A DNA stretch of 64,000 nucleotides from Chryseobacterium shigense (lineage in GTDB: Bacteria > Bacteroidota > Bacteroidia > Flavobacteriales > Weeksellaceae), in assembly GCF_014207845.1 (NCBI RefSeq), contig NZ_JACHLC010000006.1, positions 62,001 through 126,000 on the forward strand. The letters run 5' to 3'. The notes below the pieces were generated by a model. The model was not told the origin of the DNA, did not search any database, and worked only from the letters and a program-made list of their open reading frames with translations. This document shows positions 42,977-51,691 of this stretch, one piece after another; position 1 is the first letter of the stretch; every line of letters starts with the position of its first letter. The translations under genes were made by a program, and so were the position numbers.

Positions 42977-43867
42977 TTAGAATAATGTTCCGTTATTATC
43001 AGTAGCCATTTGCGGAATATGAATATCTGTTTTCCACTCTTCATTCATCTTTTTGATGAAGTAGGCAGATAATAGGGGAGATGCTTTTTCAATATTCTGA
43101 TGCACAAAGAAATAGACATTCTGAAGACCTTCTTTTTTCCACTTTGTCAAATGCTGCATCCAGTCATCCAGCCTGTTGTAATCACTTTCTGCATTGGCAC
43201 CTACATATCTTATAAAGGCGTTGGGTGTGGTAAGGCGCATATGAAGCATATCCCTTCTTCCTGCGGTGTCTACTATAATATTTGTAATATGATGAGTTTC
43301 GAAAAGCTCACAGGTTGTATTGAAAATCTCTTCGTCAGTAAACCATTCGGTATTGCGGAGCTCAATGGCCAGGGGAACTTCTTTAGGCCAGTCTTTCACA
43401 AATTTCTCCAGTCTGTCATAATCCTTAGGTTTGAAATTATCATGAAGCTGTAGAAAAGCCATGCCTAATTTCTGGTCAAAGTTCATAACAGCTGATGCAA
43501 ATTGGGTAACCGGTTCTGTTACATCAATCAGTCTTCTGAAATGAGAAACAGTATTCGTGATCTTTGGGAAAAACTTAAAATTATCGGGCGTTTTTTCTTT
43601 CCAGACTGCCACCTGTTCAGGGGTAGGCATTCCGTAGAAAGTGGCATTCAGTTCAATAGAATTAAATTGTTTGGCGTAGTAGGTAAGCTCATCTTTGGTT
43701 CCTTTAGGATAAAATCCTTTAAGATCGGTTTTATTCCATTTTGCACATCCGATGGAAATATTTTCAAGTCCTTTTTTATTCTGGTTCAAAATTTCCTTAG
43801 TTCTGGAATGATCTTTAGGAAGCGTGAAATCTATTTTCGACGGGTCTTCTACTTGTCCGAATTTCAT
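42977..43867 (-). CDS. DUF72 protein
   Basis: This 296-residue TIM-barrel-like protein has the DUF72 signatures: ISIGCAKWNKTDLKGFYPKG, YAKQFNSIELNATFYGMPT, FKFFPKITNTVSHF, LAIELRNTEWF and the late AYFIKKMNEEW. It has no signal peptide, so it is cytoplasmic. No experimentally fixed function is known to me for the family; a nuclease or sugar-related role has been suggested only by fold. Confidence 0.88.
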   Translation of the reverse strand: MKFGQVEDPSKIDFTLPKDHSRTKEILNQNKKGLENISIGCAKWNKTDLKGFYPKGTKDELTYYAKQFNSIELNATFYGMPTPEQVAVWKEKTPDNFKFFPKITNTVSHFRRLIDVTEPVTQFASAVMNFDQKLGMAFLQLHDNFKPKDYDRLEKFVKDWPKEVPLAIELRNTEWFTDEEIFNTTCELFETHHITNIIVDTAGRRDMLHMRLTTPNAFIRYVGANAESDYNRLDDWMQHLTKWKKEGLQNVYFFVHQNIEKASPLLSAYFIKKMNEEWKTDIHIPQMATDNNGTLF

Positions 43868-43910
43868 AGCTGAATTTTTAAGAATTTAACTTTTAAACAA
43901 ATATAAAACA

Positions 43911-43936
43911 AAAACCATAGAAATTTCTATGGTTTT
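43911..43936 (-). terminator. Terminator after T9SS protein gene
   Basis: A perfect 26-bp palindrome of AAAACCATAGAAA and its complement is followed by T-rich sequence on the minus strand, about 20 nt after the stop codon. Confidence 0.7.
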
Positions 43937-43956
43937 GTTGTTTAAAATGTTTGGAA

Positions 43957-45924
43957 TTAATCCTTTATTATTTTCTTTGATATTTCTTTTTCTCCTGCTG
44001 TTATTTTAATTGTATAAACTCCATTCGGGTAAGGAGATAAATCAATTCTGACTAAGTTTTGGCTGGAATTCCAATTTGATATTATTTTCCCCTGCCCATC
44101 AAATAATTTTATATTTTTAATGATATCCGAAGATTTTACTTGAATGAAATCTTTTGCTGGGTTAGGAGAAATTGTGATGTCGGTTTTTGTTAATAAATTA
44201 TCTATTGTCTTTAAAACACCCCCTCCACAATTGGCAGTGAAAGCAATATTGGGAAATGTATTTTGTAGCTGGACTAATTGTGCTGCATCTACACACATAG
44301 ACAGATTACTGTTGTTATTGGAAAAATAAGCATTTTCTACAGAGCCGTTTTTGATATTTGCATAAGTAAGATTGGCATTACTATTAAGATTAAGAGAATT
44401 AAGTACAATACAGTCGGATGCAATAAGTTCCATGATTTTTGTATTGGTAACGGTCAGGTTTTGAAGCGCTGTACACTGTAATATATTTAAAGTGTTCAGG
44501 TTTGAAAAAGAAGGAATTGTAGAACTGTCAGGAGGGAGATTTAAAGTTTGTAGGGCTGAACAGTTCTGTAGATTTAAACTTTTCAAATTAAAATTTCCAT
44601 TGATCTGTAAATCAGTTAATGCAATACAATTTTGTGCAGTGATACTTTGTAAATCAAAATGAGAAGCAGACGATAAGCCGGACTGAATAATTATATCTGA
44701 TTTCAGAGTATTAAGATTGGCCAGATTACTCACATTTAAGGTCGTCATGTATCCGCACGAATTAGTAATGTCAATTTTTTGTAAAGCAGTTGCTGCGGTG
44801 AAATTAACAGTATTGGTAATAGGCTGGTTAAAAGCTTTTAATACTTTAAGTTTTGGCAAACCTGAAAGATTCAGAGAAGTGAGATCACCAAAATAGGTCG
44901 TTGAATTAGTATAATAAACATTCCTGTTATAAAACGAACAGTCAAGTTCTTCCAGATTAATCAGTCCGGCTGTTGAAAAATTAACAGTTGGTGAGTTAAG
45001 CCCTTTTATTTTTTTCAAAGAAGTACAGCCATTTAAATTAACTGATGTAAAATAAGCTCCTGTGGTATTATAATGATCCGTATCTGCAACAATTTCCTCA
45101 AGATTGGTACAGTTGTTGGCAATCAGTTCAATATTCTGATTAATGTAATTTGGTGCACTAGCTCCTGTGTTTCCTAAAATTGATATTTTTGTAATGCTGT
45201 TAAGATTGGGAACAGATATTTTCTTTAAAAATTTGCAGGAATTGAATGTTAAAGTACTGATACTTGAATTTTCAATATATATTTCCGTCAGCTCGGCCAG
45301 ATCAATAATTGCATTACCATTAATTTGTGTACAGTTCTTTATTTTCAAAACATTCTCATCTGTTGACCATGGATTAAGAGAACTTTGATAGGCTATTATA
45401 TCTGCAATATTCTGAATCCCTGAGCAGCTATCAAACGAAAGATTGATCGGAGACGGAATATACTGCCCTGGCTGGTTAGCATCATAATAATGTGGTCTTC
45501 CTTTTACCTTTCTTATTTTGCTATTGTTAATAAAACTGATATTGGCCGATTTTGTAATCTCAATATATAATTCTTCTACATTTGGGAAAAGCAATGCATC
45601 AGTGATTCCATCAGGTAAATGGCTGTTATAATAAGCCAGATTGATGTTATTTATATCGCTTGGGTCGCCATTGGGATCAATATACATTTGATTAGGATCC
45701 TGATTTATCGAAAGTATTTTTACCTGCTGCGCCTCCGAAACCTGAATTTCCCCATCTCCGTTTGTATCTACGGCAATAGGATTTCCGTTGGCATCCTTTG
45801 TAATATCATTGCTTGTAGCGGAGCTTAAAATTAAAGCTTTAAACTTAGAATCTGTAAAATTTAAATTTTGAGAGTAAGCCACAGAAAAGCAGCTTACCGA
45901 TAAGGTAAGAAAGATTTTTTTCAT
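43957..45924 (-). CDS. T9SS-secreted leucine-rich-repeat-like surface protein
   Basis: This 655-residue protein has an N-terminal signal peptide (IFLTLSVSCFSVAYSQ), then an EF-hand-like calcium loop (DTNGDGEIQVSEA), then many irregular leucine-rich-type repeats built on LxxLxLxxxxxLxxLxxxxC/N (for example LKSLNLQNCSALQTLNL). The last 75 residues are a type A T9SS C-terminal domain (ISPNPAKDFIQVKS, then LSPYPNGVYTIKIT and EISKKIIKD). It should be exported through the outer membrane and attached to the surface. It may be an adhesin. Confidence 0.88.
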   Translation of the reverse strand: MKKIFLTLSVSCFSVAYSQNLNFTDSKFKALILSSATSNDITKDANGNPIAVDTNGDGEIQVSEAQQVKILSINQDPNQMYIDPNGDPSDINNINLAYYNSHLPDGITDALLFPNVEELYIEITKSANISFINNSKIRKVKGRPHYYDANQPGQYIPSPINLSFDSCSGIQNIADIIAYQSSLNPWSTDENVLKIKNCTQINGNAIIDLAELTEIYIENSSISTLTFNSCKFLKKISVPNLNSITKISILGNTGASAPNYINQNIELIANNCTNLEEIVADTDHYNTTGAYFTSVNLNGCTSLKKIKGLNSPTVNFSTAGLINLEELDCSFYNRNVYYTNSTTYFGDLTSLNLSGLPKLKVLKAFNQPITNTVNFTAATALQKIDITNSCGYMTTLNVSNLANLNTLKSDIIIQSGLSSASHFDLQSITAQNCIALTDLQINGNFNLKSLNLQNCSALQTLNLPPDSSTIPSFSNLNTLNILQCTALQNLTVTNTKIMELIASDCIVLNSLNLNSNANLTYANIKNGSVENAYFSNNNSNLSMCVDAAQLVQLQNTFPNIAFTANCGGGVLKTIDNLLTKTDITISPNPAKDFIQVKSSDIIKNIKLFDGQGKIISNWNSSQNLVRIDLSPYPNGVYTIKITAGEKEISKKIIKD

Positions 45925-46029
45925 TTAATTGTGTTTTTTATATTGAAACTATAATTCTAATTCTTATGAATTAATTTAATTGTGCAAAAATATTTTTTTT
46001 TTTGAAAAAGACACATTTTTATATAAAAC

Positions 46030-46055
46030 AAAACCGTAGAAGCTTCTACGGTTTT
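46030..46055 (-). terminator. Terminator after lectin-like protein gene
   Basis: A perfect 26-bp palindrome of AAAACCGTAGAAG and its complement lies about 35 nt after the stop on the minus strand. Confidence 0.65.
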
Positions 46056-46088
46056 ATCAATTTGTAATTAAATTAATTTGTCTTTATC

Positions 46089-47657
46089 TTATTTTACACC
46101 CTGTGTTACCATCTTGTTCGAAATAACAGAATAGATACAACCGGTTGTTTTTAAACTAACAGTAATTGTACCCGGAACAGATCGGTAGGCAGTATCGCCG
46201 TAAGGTTCAATAATCTTTCCGTTTGAATCTTTTACAGTTCTTCCTTTAACAGAATACGTCATAGTTGCTGTTCCTGTAAATCCGCTTGAAGGATTGAAAG
46301 TAACAATACCATTAGCTTTATTGTAAGTCCAGGTTCCCTGTGGAGTTACTTTTTTGCGGTACAGTGTAAGATCCGTATCACTGGTTTTTGTAAAACTGAA
46401 GGTTGAATAATCTATATTGGCATTGCTCGCTGTTGGCGGAGTAGTAATGCTGATTGCTCCTTTGTAAGCTATGTCGTTATTGAACACCGGGATATTTACC
46501 GGTTGGAACTTACAGGTAGAAGTTACATCGTCATTCGTAACAGCAGCATACGGAAGGGTCAGTTTCACATTTCTGATGATATGTTGCTGAAAAGCTCCCC
46601 CTGTAGCGGCTGCAAAACCAAGTTTCAAAACAGCCGGAACCGTTGCATCCAGAGTTTGGGCGGTAGCAGCTCCTTCAGTGTCTGAAGTGTTAAAGTCAGT
46701 CGTTTGCGGATTTGCATTTTCAGTATAAGGAACCGAAGTTTTATAGTGGTAATAATTGATTACGTTGATAGGCGTTCCGTTTTGGGCGGTCTGGATATCC
46801 ACTTTTATATCAAATCCGTCCGTTGTGGTTGGAGTTGTAAAATGGGGAATCAGGTCAAGATATACCTTTCTGAGCTCTCCGGAATTATTCCTGAGGTCAA
46901 ATAAAGTGGGAAGCGAATTGGAAGTCGCCAGATAACTTCTGTCGGTTTGCAGTATTCTGCCTACTGCACCGGAATTGCTTAAGGTAGAACGTGTAACCAA
47001 TACAGGATAACCTGTATATCCTAATCCTAAACCGTTTGAATTGATGGCAGCACCTCTTGCCCCTCTTAAGGTAACATGGCTTGTTGCCTCGCCCCAGGTT
47101 ACTCCTGATATACCATTGATTCTGGATTCACCCTGAAAACGTTTAGATTTGAAATTCCCGAACTCATCCAAAGCAATCCCCAGGTAAGCCCCCGATAAAC
47201 CTGCTTTCCTTTGACTTGCGTAAGTATTCTGTGTTCTGTTATAAGAATACCCGATACCCGCACCCGGTGCTCCAATGGTAGGACTTGCTACTGACCCGTC
47301 GTAAAGGAAAAAAGATAAACCGTCTCCATAAGTACTGCCTAATGGTGTACCGTTTTTCATATCATATTCAAATTCAACATGAAGCCCGTTTACTGAAGTG
47401 AAGGTTCTTCCGTTGATAAACAATCCTCCGAACTGTCCTGAGCTGGCAGGAGTAAGCTGTACTCCCGTAGAAGTATGGGACGCACTTCCCTGTATGGTAA
47501 GTTCAGATGCTGAAGAAGCATTCATTAACGAACTTGAATAGGAATAGAACCCGTAAATACTTGCTACTTCAGTACTGTCTGTCTGAGCATACATGAAGTT
47601 GGTAAGCATTATGAAAACCAGGCTCATCAGAGATAACCCTTTAAAATTCTTTTTCAT
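46089..47657 (-). CDS. Exported L-type-lectin-like protein with CshA-like repeat
   Basis: This 522-residue protein has a signal peptide (about residues 1-24), then a region of about 270 residues resembling L-type (legume-like) lectin domains: LHVEFEYDMKNG, YGDGLSFFLYDGS, LGIALDEFGNF. The C-terminal part has a beta-sandwich unit with TPQGTWTYNKANGIVTFNPS, then GFTGTATMTYSVKGRT, like CshA-type fibril repeats. There is no T9SS domain at the C-terminus. It probably binds glycans on a surface. It follows the next gene by only 6 nt. Confidence 0.72.
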   Translation of the reverse strand: MKKNFKGLSLMSLVFIMLTNFMYAQTDSTEVASIYGFYSYSSSLMNASSASELTIQGSASHTSTGVQLTPASSGQFGGLFINGRTFTSVNGLHVEFEYDMKNGTPLGSTYGDGLSFFLYDGSVASPTIGAPGAGIGYSYNRTQNTYASQRKAGLSGAYLGIALDEFGNFKSKRFQGESRINGISGVTWGEATSHVTLRGARGAAINSNGLGLGYTGYPVLVTRSTLSNSGAVGRILQTDRSYLATSNSLPTLFDLRNNSGELRKVYLDLIPHFTTPTTTDGFDIKVDIQTAQNGTPINVINYYHYKTSVPYTENANPQTTDFNTSDTEGAATAQTLDATVPAVLKLGFAAATGGAFQQHIIRNVKLTLPYAAVTNDDVTSTCKFQPVNIPVFNNDIAYKGAISITTPPTASNANIDYSTFSFTKTSDTDLTLYRKKVTPQGTWTYNKANGIVTFNPSSGFTGTATMTYSVKGRTVKDSNGKIIEPYGDTAYRSVPGTITVSLKTTGCIYSVISNKMVTQGVK

Positions 47658-47663
47658 GGCTGC

Positions 47664-48236
47664 TTATTTTACAACAAATACAATGTTGATGAAAGATGCT
47701 GAAGTGGCATTTGATAAAACATCGTAACTTAATACGCCCGAGCTGCTGATGCTGTTTATTTTGAAAACAGAAGTATCATAACCCGTTACATAGTAGTACA
47801 GATCTGTTGCATTTGGAAAAAACGGAATTGTAGCCGGAGCCGATGCACTTCTTGCATTGGCAGGTACATTAGAAAACTGGTTTTTGTACAAAGTATACAG
47901 ATCTTTTGTTTGTCCCGTTGCTGGGGTAGTTGTATCAAAAACTACACTCGGCATGTAGAAAAATTTGGCTACATACGGAGATAAACATACCCAGTCCGGA
48001 GCAGCAGGAGTTCCTACATTTTGGCTGATACATTTTTTGTTGGTATCAAAAATAACCAGTCCTGTAGCGGGATTTGTAACTGTTGCAAGGTTGCTGACTC
48101 TCGGTAAAAGAACTCCCTTGGAAGTACTTGTGATATCTAAAACGGAACTTGTGTCAGGTGTTGATGTGTTAATACCCACCTGTGCGGTAATGGTGCAAAA
48201 AGCCATTACCAAAACTAAAGTGATAATTTTGTGCAT
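47664..48236 (-). CDS. Exported protein with collar-family N-terminal module
   Basis: This 190-residue protein has a signal peptide (MHKIITLVLVMAFCTITAQ) and then VGINTSTPDTSSVLDITSTS, KGVLLPRVSNL and ATGLVIFDTN. This N-terminal module is shared with the three collar paralogs to the right. Its C-terminal part is different, with no HxH pairs. It sits 6 nt upstream of the lectin-like gene on the same strand, suggesting co-expression. Function unknown, likely surface or secreted. Confidence 0.65.
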   Translation of the reverse strand: MHKIITLVLVMAFCTITAQVGINTSTPDTSSVLDITSTSKGVLLPRVSNLATVTNPATGLVIFDTNKKCISQNVGTPAAPDWVCLSPYVAKFFYMPSVVFDTTTPATGQTKDLYTLYKNQFSNVPANARSASAPATIPFFPNATDLYYYVTGYDTSVFKINSISSSGVLSYDVLSNATSASFINIVFVVK

Positions 48237-48735
48237 TTTCGAAATAATTTTTTTTGTGTTTGTTCTATTAACAAATTTCCTGCCAATAGAAGATTAATTG
48301 TTCAATTTGTATTTTTTATTTATTTTATATTGCTAATGAAATGTATTTATAATTAATTAAAAAATAAAAAAACTTCATTAGATTTAAATTTTTCATTTAG
48401 TGATTTGACCAGAGTTGTTTTCTATATGTTTTCTTCTCTGTTTGAATATTGTAGCATTCCATGTTTGTTTTGTGTTTTTATGAATGCTTTATAATTTTTA
48501 ATAATTGAAAAATGTATTATTTTAATTAATTCTTTACTTTTAATGAAAAATAATTAATATCTGAAATTATGTGAGATTTATTTAATTATATTGGTTTAAT
48601 GTATAATTAAATAAAATTTTTAAGGCTCTTTTTGTGTTAATTTGAATAATAGATTTTCAATTTTTTTTATCATTGCTTTACTTGAAGAGTGTTTTTACTT
48701 AATAAATTTTAAACAAATGTATGTAAAAATATATT

Positions 48736-48858
48736 ATGATAATAACCAAAGACCTGTGTTATAAGGACTTGATTCACTATTATGGGAGTGAGGAGCGAAT
48801 ATTTTCAGTGTTAATGAACGATTACAGCAAAATTAAATTTCAAAATCATAAATGTTAA
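48736..48858 (+). CDS. Possible 40-residue small protein
   Basis: An ATG frame encodes MIITKDLCYKDLIHYYGSEE and 20 more residues ending KFQNHKC. The stretch has higher GC than the flanking DNA and a protein-like composition. It has no known motif. It could be a small protein, the remnant of a larger gene, or chance. Confidence 0.25.
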   Translation: MIITKDLCYKDLIHYYGSEERIFSVLMNDYSKIKFQNHKC

Positions 48859-48909
48859 AATTTGTTAAAATTTAATTATTAAATGATTTCGTCCTGTTTT
48901 TTCATCCAA

Positions 48910-48940
48910 AATGAAAAAAGCCATAGATATCCTATGGCCT
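48910..48940 (-). terminator. Terminator of the collar-protein operon
   Basis: Stem GCCATAG (48920-48926) with CTATGGC (48932-48938) is followed on the minus strand by six T, about 45 nt after the last collar gene. Confidence 0.7.
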
Positions 48941-48984
48941 GGTATAGTTTATTTTTATTACAATTCTTTTAGATAATAGCAGTC

Positions 48985-49803
48985 TTATAGTCCGAGATAA
49001 ACAAATACATAAGCTGAAAGATATTTGGGTTCCAGATTTAAAGGAGTATTTGAACCTCCTGTGGAAACAGAAAATGTATGGGCATGAGCTCCTGTGCTGG
49101 AAGTTGTTGAAGTTGTGGCATCATTATCTACAACTGTCATGTTGCTTCCTCCTTCTGAGCTGTTTGTAGTTCCGCTTGCTCGGTCATTGTAAGTGTGGTT
49201 ATGTGTTCCTGAGCTTACGGTAGTAGTATTGTAGGTGACATTAGGAAGATTAGCCTGCGTAAGAGCTGTACTGGTGCTTCCTCCTGTTGAGCCCAAAGTT
49301 TCAGATCCAGATCTGGATTTCAGATATCTGTCTGAACTGTTGGGTAACGTTGTGGAAAAGCCTAAAGAAGCAGCCCTGGTCTGTACAGCTGCAGGAAGTG
49401 TTGAGACTGCTCTTCCGTTCAGAAGATACCATCCGTCATGATCCGGAGCAGTACTGCTGTATTTAATGTCTCCAACAGTTGGAAGCTGTACTTCCAGTTT
49501 GTTCCAGTTTATTCCGTCATTGTAATAAAAACCGGGAGTTACGCCTGTGAGTGCTGTTGTTGTTGTATTGGTATTGTATACTGTCATTCCGGCAATATGG
49601 CCAGGAAGCGGGCTTGCATTATTGGTTGCTGTAAGGGAAACCTTTGGCATCAGAAGACCTTTATTTTGACCTTGAGAATAAAGCTCAAGAATTGCCTGTG
49701 TATTGGGAACAGGGGAAGGAGAGGTTCCGACTGTTATGAGTACCTGCGCGTTCGCTATGTTGAAAGTGGCGAGCAGAAGTATGATATAATTAATTCTTTT
49801 CAT
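48985..49803 (-). CDS. Exported tail-fibre collar-like protein, paralog A
   Basis: This 272-residue protein has a signal peptide to about residue 19, the shared N-terminal module (GLLMPKVSLTAT, AGMTVYNTNT, GFYYNDGINW) and a C-terminal phage tail-collar-like domain. The domain opens with GDIKYSSTAPDHDGWYLLNG and contains two HxH motifs: HNH 201-203 and HAH 240-242. In phage T4 gp12 and gp37, HxH residues bind metal at the three-fold axis of the fibre, so a trimeric metal-containing fibre is likely. It is the last gene of a three-gene operon. No phage genes are nearby. Confidence 0.75.
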   Translation of the reverse strand: MKRINYIILLLATFNIANAQVLITVGTSPSPVPNTQAILELYSQGQNKGLLMPKVSLTATNNASPLPGHIAGMTVYNTNTTTTALTGVTPGFYYNDGINWNKLEVQLPTVGDIKYSSTAPDHDGWYLLNGRAVSTLPAAVQTRAASLGFSTTLPNSSDRYLKSRSGSETLGSTGGSTSTALTQANLPNVTYNTTTVSSGTHNHTYNDRASGTTNSSEGGSNMTVVDNDATTSTTSSTGAHAHTFSVSTGGSNTPLNLEPKYLSAYVFVYLGL

Positions 49804-49811
49804 GAGATATT

Positions 49812-50615
49812 TTATTTTCCTAAGTAGATGAAGTACTGCACTACCATATGTTTCGGGTATTGGGAGATTGCTGTGCTGCTTCCTCCGCTGGCTACGGAAA
49901 AAGTGTGGCTATGATCTCCTGCAGCACCTGTAGTTCTGGTTTCCGTATTAATGGTTCTTGTGGTAGCAAGGCTTCCTGCATTATAGTTCCAGTAATTCAC
50001 TCCTCTGTTGGTGTAGGTGTGGCTATGGGCTCCGTTTGTACTGGTATTTCCTGTGAATGTAAGATTCGGAAGATTGGCCTGGGAAAGGGTGTATGAGCTG
50101 GCTCCTCCTGTTGCTGCAAAAGATTCTGATGCGTTTTTTCCTTTTAAAAGCCTGTCAGATGTATTAGGAATACTGGTAGCAAAACCCAATGTTGTTGCGT
50201 TGGCTTGTGCGGAAGCGGAAAGAGTTGATGTGTTTCTCCCGTTCATCAGATACCATCCTTCATGATCTGCATTTATCATACTGGATTTAATATCTCCGAT
50301 TTTTGGAATATCTGTATTAACAGACATCAGAACCCATTTTGATCCGTCATTGTAATATAGGCCGGGAATTACATCGTTTGGGGCTGTTCCTGCAGTAGCA
50401 ATATTGTATACCCATATGCCTTCCGTATGGGCGGCAAGTGGGGTGGCAGACAATGTTGATGTTAATGAGATCTGATTCATTAAAAGTCCTTTATTATTGC
50501 TGTTTAGTTCCAGAACTGCCGAATTTGAAGGGTTTGATGTACCTATACCCACCTGCGATTTTGCGGGTGAAAAAAATAATAGTCCGAGAAGTGTATATAA
50601 ATAATTTTTTTTCAT
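49812..50615 (-). CDS. Exported tail-fibre collar-like protein, paralog B
   Basis: This 267-residue protein has the same plan as its neighbours: signal peptide (residues 1-20), N-terminal module (VGIGTSNPSNSAVLELNSNN, GLLMNQISLTST), collar start GDIKSSMINADHEGWYLMNG, and HxH motifs HSH at 197-199 and 235-237. The segment between the two HxH motifs (about residues 203-230) is unlike the paralogs in sequence, as expected of a variable fibre tip. It starts 2 nt after paralog C and ends 8 nt before paralog A. Confidence 0.75.
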   Translation of the reverse strand: MKKNYLYTLLGLLFFSPAKSQVGIGTSNPSNSAVLELNSNNKGLLMNQISLTSTLSATPLAAHTEGIWVYNIATAGTAPNDVIPGLYYNDGSKWVLMSVNTDIPKIGDIKSSMINADHEGWYLMNGRNTSTLSASAQANATTLGFATSIPNTSDRLLKGKNASESFAATGGASSYTLSQANLPNLTFTGNTSTNGAHSHTYTNRGVNYWNYNAGSLATTRTINTETRTTGAAGDHSHTFSVASGGSSTAISQYPKHMVVQYFIYLGK

Positions 50616-50617
50616 GA

Positions 50618-51442
50618 TTAGTTTCCTAAATAGATAAAAACATTAGTGATAATATTGTTCGGTATTAGGTTTACCGGTTGGCTTGTTCCGCCCAAAGAGA
50701 AAGAAAGGGTATGGGTATGAGCTCCTGCGTTGTCGGTATTGGTATCGATACTTGCTGTGTTGGAGACCGGGTTGTTCGTTCCGCTTACTACCCCGTTGGC
50801 TGCAGTGTTTTGCGGATTATCCGTATAGGTATGGGTATGACTTCCCGTTGTATTGGTGGAACCTGAAAAAGTAAAATTCGGAAGATTGGTCTGTGCAAGT
50901 GTAAAGGAATTGGCTCCTGCAGAGGTTCCGGGAGTGTCTGCTCCGCTTGTGCTTTTCAGATATCTGTCTGAAGCATCGGGAAGATTGGCGGCAAATCCTA
51001 AGGCTGTAGCTCTGGCTCTGGGATTTACTGCTAAAGTGCTTACCGCTCTTCCGTTGAGAAGATACCATCCGTTGTGGTCCGCACTTTGAAATCCGTTTTT
51101 AATATCTCCCGGCTGCGGGGATTTGGTGGTCATTTTTACCCATTGGGAACCATTATTGTAATATAGTCCGGGAGTTACATTATTCGGGGCGGTTCCTGCT
51201 GTAGCGGTGTTGAATACAATCATTCCGGCCACGTGAGACGAAAGCGGTGCGGCTGCATTGGTTGCCTGAAGGGCAAGTCTTGTCAGCAGAAAACCTTTAT
51301 TGTTTGCTGAATTTTCTAAATGCAGAACGCTATCCGTATTAATTACTCCTGATGAATTTGAAATTTTGACCTGTGCATTTGCATTTATGGTAGGATATGA
51401 CAGTAATATTAATAATACATTACTAATTAATATTTTTCTCAT
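50618..51442 (-). CDS. Exported tail-fibre collar-like protein, paralog C
   Basis: This 274-residue protein is the first gene of the operon. It has a signal peptide (to about residue 23), N-terminal module (LTRLALQATNAAAPLSSH, GMIVFNTA, GLYYNNGSQW), collar domain start GDIKNGFQSADHNGWYLLNG and HxH motifs HTH at 202-204 and 242-244. The inter-motif segment (NTAANGVVSGTNNPVSNTA) again differs from the paralogs. The protein ends LIPNNIITNVFIYLGN; all three end in a similar aromatic strand (VYLGL, IYLGK, IYLGN). Confidence 0.75.
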   Translation of the reverse strand: MRKILISNVLLILLSYPTINANAQVKISNSSGVINTDSVLHLENSANNKGFLLTRLALQATNAAAPLSSHVAGMIVFNTATAGTAPNNVTPGLYYNNGSQWVKMTTKSPQPGDIKNGFQSADHNGWYLLNGRAVSTLAVNPRARATALGFAANLPDASDRYLKSTSGADTPGTSAGANSFTLAQTNLPNFTFSGSTNTTGSHTHTYTDNPQNTAANGVVSGTNNPVSNTASIDTNTDNAGAHTHTLSFSLGGTSQPVNLIPNNIITNVFIYLGN

Positions 51443-51469
51443 AAAATTAACTTTGAAATAATTTTTTTA

Positions 51470-51477
51470 CAAATATA
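51470..51477 (-). promoter_or_regulatory. -7 element of the collar operon
   Basis: TATATTTG on the minus strand is an exact -7 match, 28 nt before the paralog C start codon. No TTG is at the usual distance. Confidence 0.45.
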
Positions 51478-51640
51478 TTGAATTTTTATTTATAATATTA
51501 TCGATGGTTAATAATGGAAAGGCTTATTTTCACTATTTTGAGAATAAGGTATTAGGGTTTTCAATATTTATAGTATCTGGCTTAAAAAAAATAATAACAA
51601 ACGGAAGATTAAAATTTTATTAAATCTTTAGTAAATATAA

Positions 51641-51665
51641 AAAGCACGCTAAAAAAGCGTGCTTT
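51641..51665 (-). terminator. nrdA terminator
   Basis: A 10-bp perfect stem AAAGCACGCT (51641-51650) with AGCGTGCTTT (51656-51665) ends in a T-rich stretch on the minus strand, 26 nt after the nrdA stop. Confidence 0.75.
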
Positions 51666-51691
51666 AGTATTATACTGATATTATTTATAGA

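Larger units (their letters stand above)
48237..48984. other. Long AT-rich intergenic region
   Basis: This is the longest non-coding gap in the window. It is extremely AT-rich from about 48,290 to 48,720 and without recognisable motifs apart from a terminator at the right end and one 40-codon frame at 48736-48858. No RNA gene is recognised. Confidence 0.5.

Noticed and set aside
50017..51089. Several plus-strand frames of 60-83 codons opposite the collar genes
   Set aside because: They are antisense to clearly coding paralogs with signal peptides and motifs; their length follows from codon bias of the real genes.
48985..51442. A prophage or phage-tail remnant
   Set aside because: The collar-like proteins each carry a signal peptide, and no capsid, terminase, integrase or other tail gene is in the window.
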